Source: Erythrobacter sp.
Lineage (GTDB): Bacteria; Pseudomonadota; Alphaproteobacteria; Sphingomonadales; Sphingomonadaceae
Reading direction: 5' to 3'
Assembly (NCBI GenBank): GCA_009993635.1
Contig: JAACTC010000005.1
Location: 620,001-684,000 of the forward strand
DNA length: 64,000 nt
Both the position numbers and the translations under genes were made by a program. How positions within the stretch are numbered: position 1 is the stretch's first letter; the number at the start of each line of letters is the position of its first letter. Of this stretch, positions 35,200 to 43,971 are shown piece by piece. Below the pieces are notes generated by a model that was not told the origin of the DNA, ran no database searches, and saw only the letters and a program-made list of their open reading frames with translations.

Positions 35200-36339
35200 T
35201 CAGGCGCCGGCCAGTACGATCTGGTTGCGCCCGCCTTCCTTGGCCCGATAGAGTGCTTCGTCTGCCGCAACCAGCGCGTCGCGCGGGTCTGCAAATCGGG
35301 ACACATCGGCGATCCCGCCGGAAAATGTCACGATCCCGAAGGGTTTTTCGGTGCGCCGGTTGATCATTCGGCGCTGCGCCAGCTCCTCACGCGCTCCATC
35401 GAGCCTGACGAACGCATCTTCCGGGCTCATGCCACGATAGAGCAGAACGAACTCTTCGCCGCCGTGGCGTGCGATGAAGCAGTTTTCGCGGCACAGGCCG
35501 GAAAGGCTTTCGGCAACTTCGCGGATGATCCTGTCACCGGCATCATGGCCATGCGTGTCGTTGATCGCCTTGAACCGGTCAATGTCGCAGAACGCGACGC
35601 TGAGAGGGTCGCCCGTTTCGAGCGCCTCCGAATGATAGGCCTGCAAAACCTCCTCGAACGCCCGGCGGTTGGGCAGGCCGGTCAGGTAGTCGACCTCCGC
35701 GTCGCGCCTTGCGCGGTCCAGATTCCTGCGCAGCGCGGCGGTTTCCGCCTCGCTCGCCCGCAATTCCTCTTCGGTCTGGCGCGACCGGTCGAGCATCGCC
35801 TTGGCGAAATCCGCGATCTGGGCAATCACCGCCTCGGTGTCCGGCGCTGCCTGCAAGCCATCGACCCGGCGTTCCAGCTCGTCGCCATAATCGGAAGTGG
35901 CCTTGCGCACGCTGCGCGTCGCTTGCGATAGATCGTCGATTCCGCGCTCCAGCTTCCTTGCCAGATCCTCGATCGAGCGGTTGTCGCTCGCCGCAGTGCC
36001 TTCGGTCTTTTCCTCAAGCCATTCCTGAGTCACCGATTCGCCGCTTTCGCGTCGGCGGGCGATGCTGCGGGTCAGGACCGGGTTGTCGCCTGCGCACGCC
36101 TCGTGGGCGGCCAGCAGCGTCGAGGGCACGACCTCGAGATCGTGCTCTAACAGGAAGTCGCGGATATTGTTCAGCAAACGGCGACGGGTGCGCAGATCGG
36201 TCTTGATCGGAGGCGACACGGATTGAACATCTGCGTCCTCCAGATGGTGCGCGCGGCTGCGCAGCAGGCCCAATCGCTGGAGGATTCCAGCCGAGGGTTC
36301 TTCAGGCTCTTGCGCCTCGAATGCCAGGTTCGTCGCCAT
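35200..36339 (-). CDS. Diguanylate cyclase (soluble GGDEF protein)
   Basis: The 379-residue protein has no membrane segment. The first 180 residues are helical and charged, without a recognised sensor. A coiled-coil (about 185-220, RQTEEELRASEAETAALRRN) leads into a GGDEF domain with VDYLTGLPNRRAFEEVL and the active-site motif HGGEEFVLL (GGEEF variant, active in many cyclases). It synthesises c-di-GMP. It ends ten bases from the mipZ fragment, which is convergent. Confidence 0.92.
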   Translation of the reverse strand: MATNLAFEAQEPEEPSAGILQRLGLLRSRAHHLEDADVQSVSPPIKTDLRTRRRLLNNIRDFLLEHDLEVVPSTLLAAHEACAGDNPVLTRSIARRRESGESVTQEWLEEKTEGTAASDNRSIEDLARKLERGIDDLSQATRSVRKATSDYGDELERRVDGLQAAPDTEAVIAQIADFAKAMLDRSRQTEEELRASEAETAALRRNLDRARRDAEVDYLTGLPNRRAFEEVLQAYHSEALETGDPLSVAFCDIDRFKAINDTHGHDAGDRIIREVAESLSGLCRENCFIARHGGEEFVLLYRGMSPEDAFVRLDGAREELAQRRMINRRTEKPFGIVTFSGGIADVSRFADPRDALVAADEALYRAKEGGRNQIVLAGA

Positions 36340-36408
36340 GCCTTCTGATAGCGCGAGAACCTTTACTTACTGATAAAAGAAATGCCGCCTACTGGTACAA
36401 GATCGCGA

Positions 36409-36990
36409 TCAGGAATCCATGTGCTGCAACCCGACCCGCAGATAGCCGTAGCCGGTGATGCAGGTGAGGACCGCAGCGATCCAGAGCGATACCAGTCCGA
36501 TCACACGGATCGCCTCGATTTCCGGCAGTGCCCCGGCCAGGATCAGCAGACCCAGTGCGACCATCTGCAAGGTGGTCTTCCATTTGGCGAGCCGCGTGAC
36601 GGGCACTGAAACCTGAATCCCACCAAGGAATTCGCGCAGGCCCGACACGATGATCTCGCGCATCAGGATGATCAGACCCGCGATCACGTGCAGATCGCCC
36701 AGCATCGGGCCGCTTAGGCCGCCCTTGGCAGTCAGGATCAGGATCACTGCGGCCACCATGATCTTGTCCGCAATCGGATCGAGAAACTGGCCCAGCTTCG
36801 AAACCGTGCCGCGCGACCGCGCCAGCGCGCCGTCGAAATAGTCGGTCACCGCAGCGGCCGCGTAAAGCGCAAGGCCCACTGCATAGCCAAGCTGCCAATC
36901 GGGCCACCACAGGAACAGCACCAGCAGCGGGACTGCGAATATGCGCGAGAGCGTGAGAAGGTTGGGCAATGTCAGCATCGCGCGGTCCAT
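36409..36990 (-). CDS. pgsA: CDP-diacylglycerol-glycerol-3-phosphate 3-phosphatidyltransferase
   Basis: The 193-residue membrane protein makes phosphatidylglycerophosphate. The CDP-alcohol phosphatidyltransferase signature is complete: YFDGALARSRGTVSKLGQFL followed by DPIADK (DG-x2-AR-x8-G-x3-D-x3-D). About five membrane helices follow the N-terminal LPNLLTLSRIFAVPLLVLF. The start could be ATG 36990 (MDRAMLTLPN) or ATG 36978; neither has a strong ribosome site. It is divergent from an LplT-like transporter, a lipid-related neighbour. Confidence 0.93.
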   Translation of the reverse strand: MDRAMLTLPNLLTLSRIFAVPLLVLFLWWPDWQLGYAVGLALYAAAAVTDYFDGALARSRGTVSKLGQFLDPIADKIMVAAVILILTAKGGLSGPMLGDLHVIAGLIILMREIIVSGLREFLGGIQVSVPVTRLAKWKTTLQMVALGLLILAGALPEIEAIRVIGLVSLWIAAVLTCITGYGYLRVGLQHMDS

Positions 36991-37102
36991 GCCTGAAACA
37001 GAGGCGCAACCCAAGAAAAAGCGATGTCGGCCCTTTGCGCCGCGCGCTCGCCTGTTCTAACGCGATGGCCGATCGGTGCTACGCCGCGCCGCGGAGTTAT
37101 GT

Positions 37103-38416
37103 ATGACAACGTTGAGACTGCTGCGACGGCGGCGCTTCCTGCCGCTGTTCTGCACCCAGGTGCTCAATGCGTTCAACGACAACCTCTACAAGACCGCGAT
37201 GGTGCTTTTCGTGGTCTATGCGGTCTACAGCGATCCGGACGCGGAGACCAAGTTCAGCGCCATTGCATCGGCGATGTTCATCGGCCCCTTCATCGTGGTC
37301 TCGGCGATTTCCGGGCAGCTTGCCGATATGCGCGACAAGGCGCGAATCATTCGAACCGTGAAGCTGTGCGAGATCGGCCTGATGTCGCTCGGCGCGCTGG
37401 GGCTGTTCCTCGCGTGGAAGGGCATCCTGGTCCACAGCGTCGCCATTCCGCTGATGCTGTTCGCGCTGCTCCTGGCGGGGCTGCAATCCACCTTCCTCGG
37501 CCCGATCAAATATTCGATCCTGCCGCAGCATCTGGCGAAGAACGAAGTGCTCGCCGGCACCGGCCTGGTCGAGGCGGGCACCTATCTGTCGATCCTGTGC
37601 GGCACGATCCTGGCGGGCTGGATACCGATCGAAGCCGCGATGGTGCTGATCCTGATCACGGCGCTGGTCGGCTATCAGGTGAGCCGCAAGATCCCCGCCG
37701 CCCCGCCCGTCGGGAAGATCGAGCCGATCGACTGGAACATTGCCCGTTCCTCGGCAGGGCTGGTGCGGTTTATCAGGCGGGACCGGGTGATCTATCTCGC
37801 CACCATATCGATCAGCGTTTTCTGGACGGTGGGCGCGATCCTGTTCATCCAGTTCCCGCCGCTGGCCAAGAATGTCATCTATGCGAGCAAGGAAGTCGCC
37901 ACGCTATTCATCGTGATGTTTTCCATCGGCATCGCCATCGGCTCGGTGCTGATCAATCACCTGCTCAAGGGTGTGGTATCTGCCCGCTATGCGCCAGTCA
38001 GCGTGGTGGTGATGGGGCTGTTCATCGTGCTGTTCTACCTGCTGGTGCGGCAATGGCCGACGGGGTTCGAGGGCGATCTGCTGACAGTGCCGGAATTTCT
38101 GGCCTACCCGCTCGGCTGGGCGCTGATGGTCACATTGCTGCTGATTTCCATGGCCGGGGGCGTATTCGTGGTGCCGTTGTACGCCTTTCTCACCACGCGC
38201 GTCGCTGGGGACAAGGCATCGCGCACGATCGCGGCGACGAACATGATCAGCTCAAGCTTCATGGTCGGCGGCGCGGTACTGGCGATCGGGATGACCGCGA
38301 TCGGGCTTGCGATCGAGGAGCAGCTGCTGGCCAGCACATTGCTGTGCCTGCTGACCAGCTGGATGGCGCGCAAGCTCTATCAGGCGGAAGACCTTCCGAC
38401 CGTGCTGGGCGACTAG
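37103..38416 (+). CDS. MFS transporter, lysophospholipid transporter LplT-like
   Basis: The 437-residue transporter has about twelve membrane segments and opens with RFLPLFCTQVLNAFNDNLYKTAMVLFVVY, the FNDN pattern seen in LplT and the MFS part of Aas-type fusions. FLGPIKYSILPQHL and VEAGTYLSILCGTILAG are also characteristic. LplT flips lysophospholipids inward for re-acylation. No acyltransferase (Aas) domain is fused here, and no adjacent PlsC-type gene is seen. CGGAG lies eight bases before ATG 37103. The specific substrate is inferred. Confidence 0.85.
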   Translation: MTTLRLLRRRRFLPLFCTQVLNAFNDNLYKTAMVLFVVYAVYSDPDAETKFSAIASAMFIGPFIVVSAISGQLADMRDKARIIRTVKLCEIGLMSLGALGLFLAWKGILVHSVAIPLMLFALLLAGLQSTFLGPIKYSILPQHLAKNEVLAGTGLVEAGTYLSILCGTILAGWIPIEAAMVLILITALVGYQVSRKIPAAPPVGKIEPIDWNIARSSAGLVRFIRRDRVIYLATISISVFWTVGAILFIQFPPLAKNVIYASKEVATLFIVMFSIGIAIGSVLINHLLKGVVSARYAPVSVVVMGLFIVLFYLLVRQWPTGFEGDLLTVPEFLAYPLGWALMVTLLLISMAGGVFVVPLYAFLTTRVAGDKASRTIAATNMISSSFMVGGAVLAIGMTAIGLAIEEQLLASTLLCLLTSWMARKLYQAEDLPTVLGD

Positions 38417-38429
38417 GCCGGTCGCACTG

Positions 38430-38621
38430 TCAGAAAATGAAGACCAGCGCGCCGACCAGGCACGCGACATACGCCCCCAGAAATCCGACCCAGTCGTTGC
38501 GCGACCATGACCAGCGCGCCGCACGGACCATCCGGTCTCGCCGCAACTCGGGCCTCACCATCAGCGTTGCGCGGAAGGGGTGGCGGGCGGATTCGTCGGT
38601 GAGGACCAAAGAGCGTCTCAT
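38430..38621 (-). CDS. Small membrane protein of unknown function
   Basis: The 63-residue protein has a basic N-terminal part (several Arg) and one C-terminal membrane helix (DWVGFLGAYVACLVGALVFIF). No Shine-Dalgarno is visible. It lies convergent to the MFS gene with a 13-base gap. Its hydrophobic end and codon pattern favour a real gene, but the evidence is limited. Confidence 0.5.
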   Translation of the reverse strand: MRRSLVLTDESARHPFRATLMVRPELRRDRMVRAARWSWSRNDWVGFLGAYVACLVGALVFIF

Positions 38622-38754
38622 GGAGAGCGTGTTTAACTTTTCGGTAAGGATTGGCGAGCGCGCGGTTCGCGCCGTCTAGTCGTGAGACACTGCCGCGGCG
38701 TAATCCTTAACGCGCGCATTCGATTGCCCGGCGCGCGCGTGCGCTTTATGGGCC

Positions 38755-40440
38755 ATGCCCATGGCAGACAGCACCACTCCAGAGGCCGCGCGCCTCCTCG
38801 TCGATTGCCTGGCCGAACAGGGCTGCGATCGCATCTTCACCGTTCCGGGCGAAAGCTTTCTCCCGGTACTCGATGCGCTGGTCGACCGGCCGCAAATCGA
38901 TGTGGTGACCTGCCGGCAGGAGGGCGGCGTCGCCTTCATGGCGTGCGCCGATGGAGCGATGAGCGCCGCCGACCGCCTGCGACCCGGCGTGGCCTTCGTG
39001 ACCCGTGGCCCCGGCGCGACCAATGCCAGCATCGGCGTGCACGTGGCGCATCAGGACAGCCAGCCGATGATCCTGTTCATCGGCGACGTCGCGCGCGGCA
39101 TGCGCGACCGCGAGGGATTTCAGGAAATCGACTTTCCCGCATTCTTTGCGCCGATCTGCAAGTGGGCCGCGAGGATCGACCGGGCAGACCGCATTCCGGA
39201 ATATATCGCGCGCGCATATGCCACCGCGACCTCCGGCCGACCCGGCCCGGTGGTGCTCGCCCTGCCCGAAGACATGCTTTACGACGCGACCGACGCGGTG
39301 CCGCGTGCTGAGGTCGCACGCCCCGCACAGGCGCCCTGCCCCGATGCGATGCAGGCGATGATGGCGCTGATCGGCGATGCCGCTGCGCCGCTCGCGATCA
39401 TCGGCGGCGCTGGCTGGAACGCAAAATCGCGTGAATACTTCCAGCTGTTTGCCGAACGCCTCGGCATGCCGGTGGCGACCGCGTTTCGTCGACAGGATGC
39501 GATCGCTCCCTCTTCCCCGGTCTATGCGGGCAATCTGGGGTACGGCCCCAATCCGAAGCTGGTCGAACGGGTGAAGGCGGCGGATCTGCTGCTGGTGGTC
39601 GGCGCACGTCTGGGCGAGGCGACGACCGATGGTTACCAGGTACCGCCTCTGACCGATAAGGATCGCACGCTGATCCACATCCATCCCGATCCCGAAGAAC
39701 TGGGCAGCGTGTATCCCGCCCAGCTCGCCATCTGCGCCAGCATGGACGAATTCGCCGAAAGCGCGGCGCTATGGGCGGGTGAGGATCCGATCACGTTCGA
39801 TGCCGGCGCACAGGCGCACAGGGAATGGGAAGAATGGGCGACCGCCACGCCGAGCGACACCTACCCGCTCGACCTGGCGGCCTGCGTGCAATTCATGCGC
39901 GACACGCTGCCCGCCGACACGATTATCTGCAACGGCGCGGGCAATTATGCCGGATGGTGGCACCGCTACTGGCGGTATGAGGGATATCCCACCCAGATCG
40001 CGCCCACCTGCGGCGCGATGGGGTATGGCCTGCCCGCCGCCGTCGCAGCGGCGAAACGCTACCCCGAGCGGACTGTGGTTGCCGTTGCAGGTGATGGCGA
40101 TTTCCTGATGAACGGACAGGAACTGGCGAGTGCGGCGCAGGCCGGATGCGACATGATCGTCGTCGTGGTCGACAATGGCGGTTACGGCACGATCCGGATG
40201 CACCAGGAACGCGAGTTTCCGTCTCGCATTTCCGCTACCCGGCTGGACAATCCCGACTTCGCCGCACTTGCCGCCAGCTATGGCGCGTGGAGCGTCACCG
40301 CGGATACGACGCAGGCTTTCCGCGACGCGCTGATCGATGCACAGGGGCGTTCGGGCCTGCGGCTGATCCATACGGTGATCGACATCGAACAGCTTGCGGC
40401 GAGTGGCGCGACCGTGAGCGGGCTTCGCGCCAAGGCCTGA
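38755..40440 (+). CDS. Thiamine-diphosphate-dependent enzyme (acetolactate synthase large-subunit-like)
   Basis: The 561-residue ThDP enzyme has the PYR domain IFTVPGESFLPVLDAL with the catalytic Glu in CRQEGGVAFMACADG, a central domain (LAIIGGAGWNAKSREYF), and the PP domain with the ThDP motif VAGDGDFLMNGQEL. Fold and length match acetolactate synthase, glyoxylate carboligase, benzoylformate decarboxylase and related enzymes. There is no adjacent ilvN small subunit and no ilvC, so a biosynthetic acetolactate synthase role is unlikely; the substrate is unknown. ATG 38761 is an alternative start. Confidence 0.85.
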   Translation: MPMADSTTPEAARLLVDCLAEQGCDRIFTVPGESFLPVLDALVDRPQIDVVTCRQEGGVAFMACADGAMSAADRLRPGVAFVTRGPGATNASIGVHVAHQDSQPMILFIGDVARGMRDREGFQEIDFPAFFAPICKWAARIDRADRIPEYIARAYATATSGRPGPVVLALPEDMLYDATDAVPRAEVARPAQAPCPDAMQAMMALIGDAAAPLAIIGGAGWNAKSREYFQLFAERLGMPVATAFRRQDAIAPSSPVYAGNLGYGPNPKLVERVKAADLLLVVGARLGEATTDGYQVPPLTDKDRTLIHIHPDPEELGSVYPAQLAICASMDEFAESAALWAGEDPITFDAGAQAHREWEEWATATPSDTYPLDLAACVQFMRDTLPADTIICNGAGNYAGWWHRYWRYEGYPTQIAPTCGAMGYGLPAAVAAAKRYPERTVVAVAGDGDFLMNGQELASAAQAGCDMIVVVVDNGGYGTIRMHQEREFPSRISATRLDNPDFAALAASYGAWSVTADTTQAFRDALIDAQGRSGLRLIHTVIDIEQLAASGATVSGLRAKA

Positions 40441-40456
40441 CCGCCTGAGCGCATGC

Positions 40457-40492
40457 AAAAGGGGCGGCACCGCGTTGGTACCGCCCCCTTCT
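40457..40492. terminator. Bidirectional intrinsic terminator
   Basis: An imperfect palindrome pairs AAGGGGCGGCACC with GGTACCGCCCCCTT around the loop GCGTT. It has A residues on the left and TTCTT on the right. It separates the convergent ThDP enzyme gene and csbD. Confidence 0.82.
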
Positions 40493-40511
40493 TGTACGTC
40501 TCAGGTAAGGA

Positions 40512-40682
40512 TCAGATGTCGTCGCCAAGCGCACCTTCGACTTCGCCCTTGGTCTGCTGGGCCTTGCCCTTGACTTCCTGACCGCGGCCTTCGGCGCGGG
40601 TTTCGGGGTCGTTCGACTTCTGCTTCATTTCACCGACGGCTTCGTTGACATTGCCTTCGATCTTGCTCTTGAGTTCACCCAT
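40512..40682 (-). CDS. CsbD family stress protein
   Basis: The 56-residue, hydrophilic, Lys/Glu/Gly-rich protein (MGELKSKIEGNVNEAVGEMK, GRGQEVKGKAQQTKGEVEGA) matches the CsbD family, small stress-induced proteins of unknown function. GGAGAGC lies before ATG 40682. An EcfG-type promoter about 50 bases upstream supports control by the alphaproteobacterial general stress response. Confidence 0.9.
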   Translation of the reverse strand: MGELKSKIEGNVNEAVGEMKQKSNDPETRAEGRGQEVKGKAQQTKGEVEGALGDDI

Positions 40683-40731
40683 GACAGCTCTCCATTTCAG
40701 TGCTTCGGCGTGATTGCCGATGTAAAAAAGA

Positions 40732-40757
40732 AACGGGGATACAGGGGTTTGCGTTCC
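40732..40757 (-). promoter_or_regulatory. EcfG-type (general stress response sigma factor) promoter of csbD
   Basis: On the minus strand GGAAC (40757-40753) is followed after exactly 17 bases by CGTT (40735-40732). This is the consensus -35/-10 arrangement of EcfG-dependent promoters in alphaproteobacteria. The -10 element lies about 50 bases before the csbD start codon. Confidence 0.72.
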
Positions 40758-40805
40758 CGGCTGAGGCAGGAATAAGCCGAAGCGAGTGCGGCTTGCGACC
40801 AGCAA

Positions 40806-41228
40806 TCAAACCCCGGCCATCGCCAGCACGACAGACCATTCGTCCGGCTTGATCTCGCAAACCGAAAGGCGCGACAGCTTGACCAGCTGCATCTCCGCCA
40901 GCCTGGGCTCGGCCTTCACCTCTTTCAGGGTCACGGTATTGGGCAGTTTGGTCTTCGGTTTGACCCGCACCGCAGCCCATTTGCCCGTTTCGTCGGTCGG
41001 ATCGGTCATGCCCGCCTCCACGATCTCGACGATACCGACGATCTCGCGGCCGATGTTGGAGTGATAGAAGAATGCCTGGTCGCCCACCTCCATCGCCGCG
41101 AGATTGTTCTTGGCCAGATGGTTGCGCACACCGTCCCAGACGCCGCTACCGTCGCGTTCCAGGTCGTCCCACCCGTAAACGTCGGGCTCCGATTTCATCA
41201 GCCAGTAGCGCAAGGCGAAATTCTCCAT
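40806..41228 (-). CDS. EVE domain protein
   Basis: The 140-residue protein is a single EVE domain. It has ALRYWLMKSEPDVYGWDDLERDGSGVWDGVRNHLAKNNL near the N-terminus, then DQAFFYHSNIGREIVGIVEIVEAG and a C-terminal LSRLSVCEIKPDEWSVVL. EVE domains belong to the PUA-like fold and bind modified nucleic acid bases; the physiological role of the stand-alone bacterial form is unsettled. The start ATG 41228 fits family length; a longer open frame upstream is not supported. Confidence 0.9.
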   Translation of the reverse strand: MENFALRYWLMKSEPDVYGWDDLERDGSGVWDGVRNHLAKNNLAAMEVGDQAFFYHSNIGREIVGIVEIVEAGMTDPTDETGKWAAVRVKPKTKLPNTVTLKEVKAEPRLAEMQLVKLSRLSVCEIKPDEWSVVLAMAGV

Positions 41229-41445
41229 TTTCTTTGTGTGTTCGGGGTTCGATGGCTCCGTAGACGGGCCTTTCCCCAACCCGCAGCGTGGGGCGAAGTG
41301 TCGAATTTTTCTGCATTTTGCAATTCGGCGACTTAAAATTCGCCAGTTTTGCCGTGGGGTGTTTACCTGATTTTCAGCCAATTTCGGCAGATAGGGGTTA
41401 CCAAATTGCCGAAAACACCAATCGGGATCGAGATTGCGACGCCCA

Positions 41446-43122
41446 ATGGCGAACGAGAACGAAAATTCGGGGGGCCTCCAAAAGGCACAGCGGGATATCG
41501 TGACGCTCGGCGTTGCGACCGCGGCGATACTTCTTTTCGTTGGCATCGGCGGAACGGTCATGCCGCAAGTCGCGCAGCATCTGCTGTATGCCGACGCCCA
41601 GCCGCCCGATAGCGCCCTTGTAAACGCGCTTCTGCTCAACATCGCCCTGATCATCTTCGGCTGGCGGCGCTATGTGGACCTGCGCAAGGAAATCGAGCAG
41701 CGGCGCGAAGCCGAAGAGAAAGCCCATCATCTGTCGCAGATCGACCCGTTGACGGGCTGCTAGAACCGGCGCTGCGCGACCGAGAAGCTGATGACCGCCA
41801 TCTCCGCGATGGGCGAAAACGGCGCCGCGGCCGCCTTCGTGATGATCGATCTTGATGGCTTCAAGGAAATCAACGACACCAACGGCCATCAGGCCGGTGA
41901 CGAGGTGCTGCTCGCCATCGCGGCGCGATTGAAGAGCATCGCGCCCGAGGGCGCGAGCGTCGCGCGTCTGGGTGGTGACGAGTTTGCGGTGATCCTTCCC
42001 ACACTGGCAGCGAACACCGATACGGTCGAAAACTGGGCCAGCAGCATGATCGCCGAGGTCGCCCAGCCGATCGAAACCGATATCGGCCCGCTGGCGGTGA
42101 CCATTTCCGCCGGGATCGCCGTGCAGGATCGCGGCGATGCAGTAGGGGAACTGGAATCCGCGGCGCGCAACCTGATGCACCGCGCCGATCTGGCGATGTA
42201 TCACGCCAAGAAAGAAGGCCGAAACCGCTACTGCTGGTTCAACGAGGCGATGGAGATCGAGGCGCAGGTACGCCGCGAGATGGAGGCCGCCATTCGCAGC
42301 GGCCTGGAACGCGGCGAGTTTTCGCCCCATTATGAACAGCAGATCGACCTGGAGACCGGCAAACTCGTCGGCTTCGAAATGCTAGCGCGCTGGCATTCGC
42401 CGGATCTCGGCTTCGTCAGCCCTGAAATCTTCATTCCCGTCGCGGAGAATTGCGGGCTGATCGGCCCGCTTTCCGAATCGCTTATCCGGCGCGCGTTAAG
42501 CGATGCGCAGAGCTGGCATCCCAGCCTGACTCTCTCGGTCAACATATCGCCCATGCAGCTGCGTGATCCGTGGTTTCCGCAAAAACTGCTCAAGTTGCTG
42601 ATCAACAGCGAATTTCCACCTGCCCGGCTCGACGTCGAGATTTCCGAAAAATGCCTGCGCGAGAATCTCTCCGCGGTGCAGACGATGATCGTCAGCCTCA
42701 AGAATCTGGGCGTGCGGGTAAGTCTGGACGATTTCGGCACCGGCTTTGCCAGCCTCACCCAGCTACGCACCCTGCCCTTCGACCGGGTGAAGATCGATCG
42801 CAGCTTCGTGGGCGAACTGCGCAGGGTTGCAGAAGCTGCGGTGGGTGCAGAACAGCATCGCGAGCATCAGGATCACATCGTCAGCACGCTCGTCTCGCTC
42901 GGCCAGGGGCTGCAGATCCCGGTCACCGCAGAAGGCGTGGAGGACGATTCGATCCTCGAAACGCTGCGGTCGATGGGTGAAATGAAGGGTCAGGGCTACC
43001 TTTACGGCAAGCCGGAGGATGCCGCCGCGGTCATAAAGCGGCTCAGCGAACTCGACATGCTCGCCGAACGTGCGAGAACTTCCCCTTCGAACGATCCGGA
43101 CGAGCAACGGAAATCCGCCTGA
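41446..43122 (+). pseudogene. GGDEF-EAL gene interrupted by one in-frame amber codon
   Basis: Two open frames in the same phase, 41446-41763 and 41791-43122, make one GGDEF-EAL protein split by TAG at 41761-41763. The first part has two membrane helices and a coiled-coil and ends QIDPLTGC. The codon after the stop begins NRRCATEKLM, so the intact sequence would read DPLTGC-Leu-NRR, the conserved start of a GGDEF domain. The second part keeps GGDEF (RLGGDEFAVIL) and an EAL domain with EML at the first motif (GFEMLARWHSPD). One T-to-A change explains the break. The downstream part could restart at ATG 41791, 27 bases after the stop. Confidence 0.85.
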
Positions 43123-43161
43123 CCTTGCCGTAGGCGACGGGCCGCCATAAGTGCGGACGCG

Positions 43162-43971
43162 ATGCGGATTTCCTTCGTCAAGATGCATGGACTGGGTAAC
43201 GACTTCGCGATCCTCGATGGGCGCGATGGTGCGCTGCCGAACCTGTCGTCCGCGCAGGTGTGTGCGCTGGCCGATCGCCATCGCGGCATCGGCTTCGACC
43301 AGCTGATCGTGCTCGCGCCTTCCGATCGGGCGGACATGACCATGCGGATATACAACGCCGATGGCGGCGAGGTGCAGGCGTGCGGCAATGCCACCCGCGC
43401 GGTGTCCGTGCTGCACGGCGCGCCGGCCAGCATCGCCACCGCGGGCGGGATCATCCATGCGCGCCCTGGCCAGAACATGGCCGAGGTCGCGATGGGCGTT
43501 CCCCGTTTCGAATGGCAGGACATCCCGCTAGCCTACGCGATGGACACGCGCGAGATGCCGGTGGGCTGGGACATGCTCGAACGGCCCGGCGCGGCAAATG
43601 TGGGCAATCCCCACGTCGTGTTTCTCGTGGACGATCTCGCCGCCGTTCCGCTGGAGACGCTGGGGCCCGAGATCGAGCACGATTCACTCTTCCCCGAGCG
43701 TATCAATGTCAATGTCGCCCAGATTTTGGCGCGCGATGAGATCCGACTGCGCGTGTGGGAACGCGGCGCAGGCCTCACGCTAGCCTGCGGGACCGGCGCG
43801 TGCGCCACTGCAGCGGTCGCCTTTCGTCGGGGGCTGGTCGATCCCGAAGTGCGGGTCCACCTGCCCGGCGGCACGCTGACCATCCGGCACGACGAGGAAG
43901 GCGGCATCCACATGGCAGGCCCGGCGAGCGAGAGCTATCGCGGCAGCTTGGAACTGGACGATTTCGCTTGA
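43162..43971 (+). CDS. dapF: Diaminopimelate epimerase
   Basis: The 269-residue PLP-independent epimerase converts LL- to meso-diaminopimelate for lysine and peptidoglycan. The two catalytic cysteines are in VQACGNATRAV and LACGTGACATA. FVKMHGLGNDFAILDG and ERGAGLT are typical. Its TGA overlaps the TTG start of mtaB, forming the start of the dapF-mtaB-ftsY-ispZ block. Confidence 0.96.
   Translation: MRISFVKMHGLGNDFAILDGRDGALPNLSSAQVCALADRHRGIGFDQLIVLAPSDRADMTMRIYNADGGEVQACGNATRAVSVLHGAPASIATAGGIIHARPGQNMAEVAMGVPRFEWQDIPLAYAMDTREMPVGWDMLERPGAANVGNPHVVFLVDDLAAVPLETLGPEIEHDSLFPERINVNVAQILARDEIRLRVWERGAGLTLACGTGACATAAVAFRRGLVDPEVRVHLPGGTLTIRHDEEGGIHMAGPASESYRGSLELDDFA

Noticed and set aside
41358-41419. 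Possible hairpin GGTGTTT / AAACACC and TTTCGGCA / TGCCGAAA before the broken GGDEF-EAL gene
   Set aside because: The arms overlap and cannot both pair fully. This is likely chance in AT-rich DNA, though it may overlap a promoter.
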